Positions 24,189 through 35,510 are shown, numbered from the stretch's first letter. The stretch: 64,000 bases of DNA from Echinarachnius parma (GCA_037951105.1 JBAMJV010003055.1:96001-160000); one strand, 5' to 3'. The notes: a model not told the origin generated them from the sequence alone. Made by a program: numbers and translations.

Positions 24189-25124
24189 AGGAATAAATGT
24201 TAAAACGGCTTGCCATACGGGCGCCGTACGATTTTTCTCCCTACGGCGGATTTTCTACGATTTTGGGAAATTGTGATATATCGAACGATGTCTGTGGTAT
24301 CTTAGAGTAGCAGTCACATATTTGCCGGGGCCCGTACGATGATTTTTGTCTTAAAATAAAACATATATCGCACGGCTCCCGTAAACACAATCTTAGTGCC
24401 CGTACGGGTGCCTTACGGTGCTCTTACGGTGACTCCACGGTACCCGTATACGATTTGAGTGGCCAAATATTCAGTCTCAAAATCGTACGATATTCGAAAA
24501 AGGGCTACGGTGTCCTTCCTGTGCCCGTGCGATGCCCTTGCGGTGCCCGTGCGATGCTCACTACGAAGTGTCTACGGGCTTACGGCAAGTAAACAATCGT
24601 ACAATGCATTTTGTTTTAAACTCTGCGTTAAACAAAATGTTGACATCGTACGGCGAGGAAAAATGCAACGGCGACCGCACGATAGCCACGGCACCCGTGC
24701 GGGCGCCGCACGATTCCCGCAAGATTTCACCTAAAAGTGGCATCGTATACGGGCGCCGTAGCTCAAATCGGAGCATTTGTGACCTATAAGCATAACGCGG
24801 GAGTAACACATCCGATATAAGAGTAAACCAGACGGTTTATTTATGTCAAGTGATGAAAATGCAGTCCGTATATTTTGTTATAACAAAATCCGTCTGACTT
24901 GTTCCATCAAGAAAATGAAGTTTTGTTACAGAAAGTCATACACGGCATGCAGTGTTGACAATTTTAACGTAACTACGCAATTTCGATCATCACAATATGG
25001 AGAGTCATATTTTTAAAGTTCTGATCAGCACATCATATTTTCTTTTTGTTTGTCCTTTTCAGCAGCTTTTAGAAGTTATTGGCTGAGGTCCCGCTAAAGA
25101 GAAAAGTAGCGGGGCACTTACATT

Positions 25125-26125
25125 TTAAAGGGATATAGTAGGTCCTACAGTTTTGGTCAGACAACACAAACTTGTCAGCTATACCATTACAAACTAATAT
25201 ATAGTTATAATTCATGAATGGTGCTTGAATGTTAGAAGAAAAAAAAACATAATTGAACAGCTACGTTACAGGACGGTTTTCATTCAAAAAGCAGCTGTTA
25301 ACACAAGTGGGCGCCATCCAGACACCTCAAGTTTCAACCATTTTTGTATCAAAATATGTGAATGTGGAGTTTGGTAAAAAATAGTTATTCAATAGAGGGG
25401 TCATCAAAAACGTGTAGGATTTATTTATAAACGGCTGGTTCAAAATTATTGAATTATTGTGGGATCCCACAATATTTACAAATGGTTATATTTATAATAA
25501 TAATAATAATTGTCCATTTTTATATAGCGCTCAGAGCATTATTACCTTGGCTTTAGCCGAGCAGCCTTATTCAAGCGCTCAAGGATTTCACGGGAATACA
25601 TTCCTGCCAAGTAGGCTACCCATTTACTACACCTGGGTTGAGAGCAGCATAAAATATATGGATATGTCGACGTCTCTGAACCGATTTTGATCAAACAAAG
25701 TTTTCAAAACACGGGGGAGGGGGGGGGGGGGGGGGGCTGCCATCCAGACACCTCAAGTTTCAACCATTTTTGTATCAAAATATGTGAATGTGGAGTTTGG
25801 TAAAAAATAGTTATTCAATAGAGGGGTCATCAAAAACGTGTAGGATTTATTTATAAACGGCTGGTTCAAAATTATTGAATTATTGTGGGATCCCACAATA
25901 TTTACAAATGGTTATATTTATAATAATAATAATAATTGTCCATTTTTATATAGCGCTAGCCTTATTCAAGCGCTCAAGCATTTCAAGGAATACATTCCTG
26001 CCAAGTACCCATTTACTACACCTGGGTTGAGAGCAGCATAAAATTATATGGATATGTCGACGTCTCTGAACCGATTTTGATCAAACAAAGTTTTCAAAAC
26101 ACGGGGGGGGGGGGGGGGGGGCTGC
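25125..26125 (-). mobile_element. TTAA MITE, family A, copy 4, with an internal 0.4-kb tandem duplication
   Basis: The left end is intact (TTAA at 25125-25128, then 'agggatatagta'). The interior matches family A in reverse orientation. A block from about 25312 to 25738 is repeated at about 25739-26124, each ending in 'caaagttttcaaaacacgg' and a long poly-G run. The block also carries a nested 'aattgtccatttttatatag' module shared in part with 37540-37600. The right terminus is lost. Confidence 0.75.
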
Positions 26126-26341
26126 AGCCCCGCCTCCTTCCTAATCCAGTATTATCTTCTTCTTTTTTCTTCTAGAAAAGATGCAATCAATAAGAACTAT
26201 TACAATGAAGGCTACTAGACTACTGGCTTACTACATTATAATAATTAATAACGTTTAAACGACGGAATTCAAAATTATTCTAGAGATTTCTACTAAAAAA
26301 GTGAATGGTACGTACGTCACAGAGAAAATAAACAACGATGA

Positions 26342-26349
26342 TGACGTCA
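26342..26349. promoter_or_regulatory. CRE-like site TGACGTCA upstream of PPP1R11
   Basis: A full palindromic CREB/ATF consensus 377 bp before the PPP1R11 start codon, followed by 'gtgcgcgttatatagac'. Whether it acts as promoter is inference from position. Confidence 0.4.
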
Positions 26350-26725
26350 GTGCGCGTTATATAGACTTATCGTTCGTAACGATTTCGCCCCTATATAATA
26401 CCACCAACTACTTTATAAAGTTTAACAATAAAATAAACAAACAATATCTCCTCAGTAAGCCGATCAAAATTAATAAGCCCTACATTTAACAAATCTACTC
26501 TACAAATAAAGTCTAATTTTATTGAAAACAAAACATGAATAGTCGATAATCCAGACAAGGCGAAACTGTAGTAGGCGATACAACACAAGGGCCGAGAGTT
26601 GTGAAATACGTGCTGCACACTGCACTAGAGCATGAGCTGCAAGATTGTGCTAGAATTAGAAACGGCTGACCAGCATAAATCTTTCAATAATATCTCTATT
26701 TTGTCATTATAAATATTACTTTAAG

Positions 26726-29700
26726 ATGTCGAACACATTCGCACACACCGAAACAACAAGAACTATCACAGAGACGCAAACTACAAGTCGAAGTGTTTCA
26801 GTAAGTATATTAATTTTGTTTTATTACTAAAAATTGTTTTAAGAGAAAACAAGATTACGCAGATTTATACGCATGGGACCGTAGCAAAGAAGGGTAGGTG
26901 AGCACTGTAAAATCAGGGAACCTCCTAAAAACTTAAAAAGTAAAATGAACATACAGTGACTGAATCCCGACGCAAAATTTTGTGTTGTATTGCCGAACGT
27001 GATCGATTATCCCTGTTTTGCATGGTGAATGCCATTGACATGCGTGCTGCCACAGGTGCGCAGCAAAATGCCTCGGGACACTAATTTTCTTCTGGAAATG
27101 ATACTGATACTGATTATAGTGATAGGAACATTTTGCTGAACGTCCATTTATTATCCTCCGTTAATGCTGACTGTCAAATCCAACTTTCAAAGTTAAGACA
27201 TTTTTCCTATGTAAATTTGCATGTCCGGTAATACGACACGTTCGGTAATACAACACCTTGCTATACTCCACACATAGGTACATTACAGTAGCATTGTGTG
27301 GAGATCAACCTCTTCCGCCTGCTGCACTATCCAAAACATAAACAATTTTTGTCGGCCGATTTCTCCCTAAATTTACCAGCAAATGAAAAAAACTTTTGTT
27401 TATGTGATCCCTAAGTCATATACTTTGATAATAATTACCAACTTTGTTGTTTTGAAGATTGCAAAATGTAGAAAAAAAACGATTATTTCCCGTCTGTTTT
27501 CATTACCGATGCATCCTAACACACAACGTTCAACTGATGAACGGTACATTGTATGAATAGGCAGTATGGTAATCTCCCGTGTATTACCATATATTGCGTG
27601 TAAATGGTCCACCTAAGTGGACCATATACTTTGTAGATGTGCTATACTCCTCATTTTTGTCTCGGTAAAGTAAACTTGTTTTTCTTGATATGATGTTTAG
27701 AATTCAGAATCAGATAATGACTGTTAACTTAACATGTTCGCACAATTTCTAATGATTAACGTTACGTGTCCCCCATTATGATTGTAAGAATTTCATTGAC
27801 AAACTAAAAAGTTAAACAATTAAAGGACAATGAAATCCAAACAAATTGTTGTATGCACTAAAAGACACTAAATATAATGAATAGTCTCTGAAAATTTGAG
27901 CACAATCGGTCAAGAAATAAGAAAACTATGGCTCTTTGAAAAGAGCCATGTATTTCTTCAAGTGACTCAAATTGGCAACGCACTCTGGCAAAGTTGTGGA
28001 CAACTCCCCATACATTTTGTACACAAAATTTCAGTTTTGTTCAATTTTCTCAAAATGTATGTTTACCCTTCGTTTGGGTTCGACATATGTTTTGTAGAAT
28101 GCTTTTATACATAACATATCATGAGTTGGGGGAATGGAAAAATGTGACTATGAAGAAAACTGTAAAAATGAGAACATTTGTGTACAAAACATATGGGGAG
28201 TTGTCCACACACTTATCAGAGTGCGTTGCCAATTTGAGTTCCCCATGGGAATAAATGGACATCTTCAAAGAGCCGTAGTTTTCTTGTTTCTTACCCGATT
28301 ATGCTCTAACTTTCAGAGATTATTCTTCATAATCTCTTCAAGACTATGAAAGCAACATTTTGCTTGGGTTTCATTGCCCTTTAAGAATATGTCAACATGT
28401 AAAAAACTGTCAAATTCCGCCCTTTGTTTTCCTTTTCCACGAATTTTCGTTGAAGAAATCGGGTTTGCTGTTTTAAATGCTAAATACGCCTGAAGTTTAC
28501 TTTTCCTCATCTCTTCTCCCCTTTTCGTCTTTTATATTTCACTATCTTTTCTTTAGCCATCATTCAGAATCAGATAATGACTGTTAACATGTTCGCACAA
28601 TTTCTAATGATTAACGTTACGTGTCCCCCATTATGATTGTAAGAATTTCATTGACAAACTAAAAAGTTAAACAATTAAGAATATGTCAACATGTACAAAA
28701 CTGTTAAATTCCGCCCTTTGTTTTCCTTTTCCACAAATTTTCGTTGAAGAAATCAGGTTTGCTGTTTTAAATGCTAAATACGCCTGAAGTTTACTTTTCC
28801 TCATCTCTTCTCCCCTTTTCGTCTTTTATATTACACTATCTTTTCTTTAGCCATCAGTGCGGCTAAAACTTCATAAGCCGAAATCCGATAAGAAGGTAGA
28901 ATGGAAGACCGGCGTTGTTGACAACGAACACATGGGCAAGAAAAAGTCGAAATGTAAGTATATTATTTAACATGTTCCCTAATTGATCATGCAATCCCCA
29001 TAGACTCAAAACAGGACCCACTGTTCCCGCATTCAATGGGTTAATTCAAGCGTCCACACTAATTTTCTCTACTGGCCCTTTCGGGCAAGTAAAATCATAA
29101 CTTTTCACTTTTTATTTGCCCAAACAGAAAATTTACTTTCTTCTAGATGACATTTTTCTCTTATATTACTCTCGTAGACCTTGACAAATAAATTTGTTGG
29201 CCGATATCCATCGGCCAACCAAACTAGGCCATTTATGACTTTCTACTTGCCCAACATCAATTTCAACTTGCCCCGGGCAATAGGGCAATAGGGCCCTACC
29301 CCCCCCCCCCCCCCCCCCCCTCCCCCCTCCAATAAAAAAAAATTCAGGCTGCTGTATAGACAAAGCAGAAGGTGGTTGGGGAGATCTCCTCGAGCAGTGT
29401 TAGCTAATTGAACAATAATTGCCAGAACTCTGTTCCAATTTTTGAATGAAAGATTGTACAAATAATGCAGGACCTTTGAAGGAATTTTTTTCGAACGTTT
29501 GTATCCGAAATTATTTTCAAATGTTTGAGGAGAGAATCAAACGATGAGTGCTAGAATTCTATGATGCCCTTTTCTTGTCAATTGATAATTTTGATAGATT
29601 GCAAAAATAATTATTAAAAAAAAGGATCTCAGAAATACAGTAAAACCTGTGCATAGTGACCACCTAGGGAAACCAGCAAATGTGGTCAGTATAGACAGGT

Positions 29701-30926
29701 GACCTGACCTCTATACACAGGTTCCATAACTGTTTTTCTCCTCAAAGGATCACTTTTGGTGGTCAGTTTAGCTGCTATAGACAGATGGCCACCCAAGACA
29801 GGTTTGGCTGTAATTCACTTCTGTTTATCCAAAATTGTTATTGTTGGCTGTTGTATCTACACACACAAAAAAGCAGTGAACGTGAATCAAACAAGACGTG
29901 CAAGAATTCTACATGGCATTTTCTAGTCAATCGATAACTAGTTTTGAAAGATTATTCAAATACAAATAGAAATTTACACACACAAAAATTAAAATCCCAA
30001 ATTGTTTTTTGTTTTAAGCTGCTGTATCTACAAAAAGCAACGGGTGTTATGGGAAAATCAATTGAGCAGTGTAAGCTAATTGAATGATAAGTGCAAGAAT
30101 TGTGCCAGATTCTTATCAGTTGATCGTAGTTTTGAAAGATGGAAAAACACCATTTTATGTTGTTGTTTTTTAGGCTGCTGTATCTACAAAAAGCAGAGGA
30201 TGTTCGGGTAGAGCTCCTCGAGCAGTGAGAGTGAATCGGACTACGAATGCAAAAAAATATGTAATTTTCTTGTTATTTGATAGTTGTTTTAAAAGATTAA
30301 AAAACACTGTAAGAGTACCCTTTAATTATCTCGTAAAAATCCATTTTTGTTTTGTTTTTTAGGCTGCTTTATCTACAAAAAGCAGGGGATGTTCGGGGAG
30401 AGCTCCTCGAGCAGTGAGAGTGAATCGGACGACGAATGCAAAAATATATGCCATTTTCTTGTTATTTGATAGTTGTTTTGAAAGATGGAAAAACACTGTA
30501 AGAGTACCCTTGAATTAACTCTTTAAAATCCATTTTCATTTTGTTTTTTAGGCTGCTGTATCTACAAAAAGCAGGGGATGTTCGGGGAGAGCTCCTCGAG
30601 CAGTGAGAGTGAATCGGACGACGAATGCAAAAAAACATGCCATTTTCTTGTTATTTGATAGTTGTTTTGAAAGATGGAAAAACACTGTAAGAGTACCCTT
30701 TAATCATCTCTTTAAAATCAATTTTTTATTTTATTTTTTAGGCTGCTGTATCTACAAAAAGCAGAGGATGTTCGGGGAGAGCTCCTCGAGCAGTGAGAGT
30801 GAATCGGATGACGAATGCAAGATGTGCCGCAAGCAGCAGAAGGCCAACTACAACAAGCACAAGGAGGAGTGTGGGGGCGGCTGCAGTGAGGGGGGCCCGC
30901 CCCAGGGAGCAGAGGGGGGTGACTAA
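26726..30926 (+). CDS. PPP1R11: Protein phosphatase 1 regulatory subunit 11 (inhibitor-3), complete, three exons
   Basis: PPP1R11 is a small, mostly disordered inhibitor of protein phosphatase 1; the mammalian protein is also reported to act as an E3 ubiquitin ligase. Exons: 26726-26800, 28851-28953 and 30742-30926 (363 nt, 120 aa; the human protein is about 126 aa). Phases agree (0, then 1) with GTAAGT donors and TTTAG/TTTTAG acceptors. Residues 1-25 are Thr-rich. KVEW at 40-43 is the PP1-docking RVxF motif, followed by VVDNEHMGKK. C60-C61-C62-I-Y then leads into KKQRMFGESSSSESESDDEC, the family's Cys-rich and acidic core, and the C-terminus carries CKMC, CGGGC and a Gly/Pro tail. Exon 3 is the last in a run of decayed copies, and the exon 2 acceptor lies in a tandem duplication (see findings). 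PPT2 follows about 5 kb downstream in the same orientation. Confidence 0.93.
27702..28855 (+). repeat. 0.3-kb tandem duplication spanning the PPP1R11 exon 2 acceptor
   Basis: Unit 1 is 27702-28561 (interrupted by the 557-bp MITE) and unit 2 is about 28562-28855. Both run from 'attcagaatcagataatgac' to 'atcttttctttagccatc', so the polypyrimidine tract, AG and the first bases of exon 2 are present twice. Divergence is only a few substitutions and one 5-bp indel. Confidence 0.93.
27824..28380. mobile_element. 557-bp palindromic MITE with TTAA target duplication
   Basis: The ends are 'aggacaatgaaatcc' and the complement of 'gggtttcattgccct', flanked by TTAA at 27820-27823 and 28381-28384. The arms pair over much of their length ('caatcggtcaagaaataag', 'ctcaaattggcaacgcact', 'ggacaactccccatac' and complements). 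The empty site is preserved in the sister unit at 28675-28678. Confidence 0.92.
29299..29320. repeat. Poly-C run, about 22 bases
   Basis: A homopolymer in PPP1R11 intron 2, next to 'tcccccctcc'. It is one of the longest G/C runs in the window. Confidence 0.9.
29348..30741 (+). pseudogene. Array of decayed copies of PPP1R11 exon 3 and its acceptor
   Basis: Copies of the exon 3 start (gctgctgtatctacaaaaag) begin at about 29348, 29847, 30018, 30174, 30363 and 30552, with a further 3' remnant near 29520; the functional exon starts at 30742. The last three duplicates are spaced 189-190 bp and keep 'ttttttag' acceptors. The 30174 copy has a TAG where the gene has GAG in FGES. The 30363 and 30552 copies stay open through ESSSSESESDDEC, then read 8-9 residues into intron-like sequence (ending CHFLVI) before TGA. 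Earlier copies are progressively more diverged. Confidence 0.92.
29638..29810. mobile_element. TA-flanked MITE with ends CAGTAAAACCTGTG, copy in PPP1R11 intron 2
   Basis: The inverted ends are 'cagtaaaacctg' and 'caggtttggctg', with TA on both sides. The interior has 'gtggtcagtatagacagg'. Same family as 44257-44415 and 62796-63003. Confidence 0.8.
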
Positions 30927-31388
30927 CTGGAGACTGGTTGAAACCAGTCAAAACCGGGTGCGACCAGTTAAGAGTTGCCCTGGGATGACAACAAACTGGA
31001 TTGAACTTGACTTAAATTTTAAAGTGTGTAGTAATATATTGTCCAGGAAGCAGAGGAGGAGATAGTAACGCGAGACTGGTCCAAACTGGATGCGACCAGT
31101 TAGAGATGCCGTGGAATCACAACAGACTGAATTGAACTAGTCGTAAATTAACTAATCTGTAGTAATATATTGTCCAGGAGGAACTGGACTGAACTTATTA
31201 ACTGGATTGATTTGATCAGTGTATGTACATAAGTATTCAGGTAAGATTAATTACAATCACTTTCACAACTCTTCTCATTTAACAGAGTGGATTTTGTTGC
31301 CTTTTGATGGAGGAGTTGTGTTTTTAAATCTTTGAGAGATTGATGAGGCCGTACTTAAAGTTGAACTTCAGGCTAGATGATCTCTTAA

Positions 31389-32236
31389 TCGGTCAAGAAA
31401 TAAGAACACTAAAACTATGGTTCTTTGTAGCAGCGTAAAAAATACACGGGGCAAAGGGCGATTTACCCCCGTGAGCTATAACATAGGGGCGAACAAAATT
31501 AGAGATTGTTAAACAAAATTGCCCTTGCTGTGTATATCACATTTATTAGTTTGTCCCATGCATGCATAATGTTCTTTTTATTGGACTGAGAATGTCTGTC
31601 TTCAGTATAAAAGTATAGGATGGGATCTTTATAATCAGTTATTACAATGTCTCAGAAAAATAAATATAAACAAATTAATACAAGACAAAAGAGCCCCTGT
31701 GAGCCCCAAAATAGCCCTCATGAACATTTACACGGGGGCAATTTTTCTTTCTAAAAAAAAAATAGCCCTCGTGAAATTAAAACAAATTTTGGGTTGCTTT
31801 GTAAATATCCATTCCATTTATTTCTAATAGGATTCAAGTTGCTTACAAATTTAGGGGCAACTCCTCATAATATATGCTTAGTTCACAAAATGCTCCATTT
31901 TTCAATTTTCTTCATAGTTTCACTGTTTCTTTCCTCAAACTAACTTAATGTTTGGTAGAAATGCATTTTACAAAACATGTGTTGAACTCAAATGAAGGGG
32001 AAACATATATATTTTGAGAACATTTTACAAATTGGCAATTGTATGGAGAGTTGTCCATAAATTTGCCAGAGTACGTTGCCAATTTGAGTCCCGTGTAGAT
32101 ATAAATGGATAACTATATAGCCATATTTTGTATTATTTCTCAACCAATTTTGCTCAAAAATTTCACAAATTATTCCTCTTATTTAGTCCCTTGTCACAAA
32201 GATGATGGTTTCCTTGGATATTTCTGTCCCTTCAAA
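31389..32236. mobile_element. Diverged copy of the 27824-28380 MITE, split by another repeat
   Basis: The left piece has 'atcggtcaagaaataagaac'. The right piece has 'attggcaattgtatggagag', 'gtacgttgccaatttgag' and 'tatttctcaaccaattttgc'. The interval 31433-31790 is an 'aatacacgggg' repeat inserted between them. Confidence 0.6.
31433..31790 (+). repeat. 'Aatacacgggg' dispersed repeat, copy 3
   Basis: It starts 'aatacacggggcaaagggcg' and ends with 'gagcccctgtgagcccc' and 'tacacgggggcaat'. Same family as 2673-2785 and 10640-10905. Confidence 0.55.
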
Positions 32237-32239
32237 ATA

Positions 32240-33650
32240 AAAATCTAGTTGTACAATTGGGTCACTCAAATCTGACTTTATATGAATTTTTGCTGGTCAA
32301 AGTGAAACTTTACTAGACCGGGGCTAGTGGACCATTTTTCTTGTAGAGCCCAGTAAAAAAGAACAGCATACTTCCAATAAAAAAGGGGTCAAATCAACTT
32401 ATTTTACTGGACAGAGAATCCTTTAAGAGTAAAAATTGTACCAAGATCAGTAATTTTAGTGAAGTAGATTTTGATTTTGCTTATTTAGTGAGACAATGTA
32501 GTGTTTCAAATTTGTCCGATTTCAACAAAATTGTTGTCAGAAATGTTGCCTCCCGCTTGTCATGTGGTCAATACCTGTTGTAAATGTGCAATTCTTGGCT
32601 ATACTGCAAATTAATGTTAGGACTGCTTATTAACAATGTATGTTTTTGCATCAATGCATAATATGGCAAGCAAAAGGCTAATCTTTAGACAACACTTGGA
32701 CAAATTTAATTAAAACTCAATATAAAGAGATAAGCTTGTGGAACTGTTGTAGCCTTTTGTAGGTCTTCCAATTTAGTCTGAATATCTACATGTATGTCAC
32801 ATACATCTATTACTAGTGAACGACAAATGTTTTGTGGAAACTGTCATCAGATGTCATGCCTAGCATTAGCATAAACTTCTAAGAAGGTTTCAGTTTCATG
32901 CAACTTATCATTGTACCATTCACCAATATCTATCTTAGTCTTGGGCAAAGGGCTATGTGTTTAATAAAATGAACATTCATTTTTACTCAATTATTCTTAA
33001 TAAATGCTGAATTTGTTATGGAAAGCATCATAAGTGGGAGTGGTTAGGTATTTTAGTCCAAAGACTGGTGCAATTAATACCTCGTAAGTTTAGGGGAGAC
33101 TATTTTAACAATAATTTAAAAGGGGAAAACATAGTTCAGTTACTCAGTGAACGTTACTTAGTATTAAAACTTGCTGCTGTTAGAATGTTCCATATTTATA
33201 CAAAAATGCCATTGTTATATTTTTAATAGGAAAACATTGACATGGTTCTTGGTGCATGTAGTTGGTCAGTGAAGACTTAGGTATGAGTAAAAAAACACCA
33301 CAATTATGAATATCTCACTTATATTTTCTAACATTGTTTCCACTTGTTTCTTCTTTGTGATACATATTGAATGTGTATATGTATGAGTCATACATGTAGG
33401 AGATGCTGTGCATATTGTACCTGAAATATACTCTTGTCTAAATTTTTGCCAATAACTTGCTTGCTATCTTCCTAATTAATTTCAAAGATTATTATTTCTT
33501 TTTTTAAATAATGATATTTATTGCAGACATGTTTTCATTTAGACTGAAATAGCAGTCTGTTGTGGGGTCATTCTTTGATAATTTGATGTTTTCTTTCATA
33601 CCCCTAGACATGGATACAGGTATCAGTAAAAAAAAAAATAGTTGTATATT
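32240..33650. other. Intergenic sequence between PPP1R11 and PPT2, nothing recognised
   Basis: AT-rich, with no long open frame and no splice-bounded coding segment that I can support. The PPP1R11 3' UTR ends somewhere before this; I could not pick a convincing polyadenylation signal. Confidence 0.4.
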
Positions 33651-33656
33651 TTCTCT

Positions 33657-33983
33657 TGGGTATCACTAAAAATGGAAAAAATCTATGTTTTTGAAACCAC
33701 TATCGACTGTTATGACTGAGCACTTGAGGCTGCTATGTTTTCCAACGGTTCCGTACAAAACGTCATCTGAGCGCATCTAAGTGTGCACTAACAAAAGCGG
33801 GTTATGTAACCGCTGTTGTTGAATCTGTTGCTATGTCAGTGGTTATGTAACCCGCTTTTGTTAGTGCACGCTCAGATGACGTTTTGTACGGAACCGTTGA
33901 AAAACATGGAAGCCTCCAGTGCTCAGTCAAAGCAGTTGATAGTGGTTTAAAAAACATTGATTATTTCCATTATTAGTGATACC
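33657..33983. mobile_element. Long perfect-type foldback MITE
   Basis: The arms 'gggtatcactaaaaatgg' and 'ttattagtgatacccg' are inverted, and pairing continues to 'ccgtacaaaacgtcatctga' and 'ctaacaaaagcgggttatgt', leaving a loop near 33805-33840. A diverged copy is in PPT2 intron 5 (about 40490-40795). Confidence 0.88.
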
Positions 33984-34547
33984 CGAGAGGAAAAATACGA
34001 CTAGAGATGACAGGAACAACAAGAGGAAATTGCAGCAGTTCCTTCCCCTTTAACAATCGGTCTCTGTTCTGACAGTTGTCCCACTGAGGAGCATCTGGCT
34101 CCACTGACTGTCTTGTTATGGGGTGGTAGTATGAAGTCAAATTTATTAAAGAAAACCCCATGATCGAGGGAGTTGGCCATTGCTGGCTAATTTTCTACAC
34201 AAATCAGATATCGTGACTGATCGCCAATACTAGATTATGAAGAAAAATGTTCACCAAAGTATATACCATTACAGGCAGTTATTTTGTGCTAGTTTTCATA
34301 TGAATTCTCATGTGGTATATATATATACATGAGTTTCATGATCATTTTTGTTGATTGTATATTTAAGATAAATTTTAATACAGAAAAAAATTGATAATAC
34401 ACCTTCATACTTGTCACATATGTGTTTTGTGTGTATCCAACTTTCTCACCATAAAAAATATGTGTTGTGTTTGAGTTGTGTAGCTATGCTTTATTCAGTA
34501 GGGGAGAGGGAGGCATTGCGAGGCACAAAAAAAGTATGTCTCTTAGA

Positions 34548-34660
34548 GGTGTGTGTGTGTGCGTGTGTTTGTGTGTGTGCTGCAGTTGATTATATGCGTG
34601 TGCATGTGTGTAGTTGACTATTTGTGTGTGCATGTGTTTAGTTGACTGTGTAGTTGATTA
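34548..34660 (+). repeat. (TG)n-rich microsatellite, left part
   Basis: Gtgtgtgt/gcatgtgtgtagttgact-type repeats. The tract resumes after the MITE, at about 35090-35150. Confidence 0.8.
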
Positions 34661-34664
34661 TAGT

Positions 34665-35089
34665 TATCCTAGGGATAGTTGAGTATTGGTCAAACTTAAC
34701 TTTAGTAACCAAAACCTGCATCATTACGGTACAAAGTAATAGTTATGACTTCACCATGCTCGAAAAGTATACACAATTACAAACGACTAAGTAAAACCCC
34801 TGTTATCATTCAAAAAGAGCCGTTACAACTCAAGAGGGCGCTATTTAAAAAAATCATTGATTTTTCTAAAAAGTATAAATATCGCCCGGTGATGTCCGGT
34901 GTGAACTATTTTGAATAAAAATATATTTATGGATATTTCAGCCGTTTCTGAACTGATTTTGATCAAATAAAGTTTATTCTGTCATTAACATTGTATGTTC
35001 TTTCGAATTTGACAGTCAGTTTTTCATTATCTCACAAAAAAATATCGGGGGGCACTTCGGGAAATACCAATACTCAACACTACCTTTAA
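34665..35089 (-). mobile_element. TTAA MITE, family A, copy 5, inserted in a TG-repeat
   Basis: The right end 'caatactcaacactaccttt' precedes TTAA at 35086-35089. The left end 'agggatagttgagtattggt' has lost its TTAA. The interior shares 'caccatgctcgaaaagtata' and 'aaaaagagccgtta' with copies 3 and 4. Confidence 0.78.
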
Positions 35090-35510
35090 CAGTGTGTGCA
35101 TGTGTGTGGCCGACTGTTTGTGCGTGCATGTGTGTATTTGACTGCGTTTGTTTCGGGTGTGAGATTCAGTAAGAGAAGAAAATTGTGTAAAATAAAAATG
35201 CTTGACATGAGTCATGACTAGATGTAGGAAGAGGGGCAGATTTGGGGATCGAATGTAACATTCAGGAGCACACTTAATGTATAATTTCTTTACTTTTAAT
35301 TTTCAAAGTATTTTGCCCTTATATTTCTATTGTTTTGTTTGAAATTTTTGGGGAGCATGTCCTACAATCCCCCACACCCAAATTAAAGAAGCATCTTATT
35401 TCCTGATATAAACTGAGAAGAATCAAGGAAAACAACAAGAAAAACAATTTGGCTAGAGGTGAACAAACTAACGAAACAAAGATAGGGCGTGTCAAATTTC
35501 CCGTAGTTTG

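Larger units (their letters stand above)
21778..24785. mobile_element. About 3-kb foldback element built from palindromic satellites
   Basis: The left arm (about 21778-22412) and right arm (about 23337-24226) are inverted relatives. 'Cgtatggcaagccgttttaa' at 21798 is matched by its complement near 24203, and the next roughly 300 bp match almost base for base, including the spacer 'accattgctttacaacag'. Further inward both arms carry 'gcgttcgaaatc' repeats and 'gacaccgcaccgctcagg'. Outside the right arm there is a CGTACGG-rich stretch (24208-24770), then 'cggagcatttgtgacc', which is inverted against 'ggtcacaaatgatccg' at the left edge. No transposase frame is present. The ORF-like peptides across it are repetitive (FLISRI). 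It is probably a non-autonomous foldback transposon; no clear target duplication was found. Confidence 0.7.
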
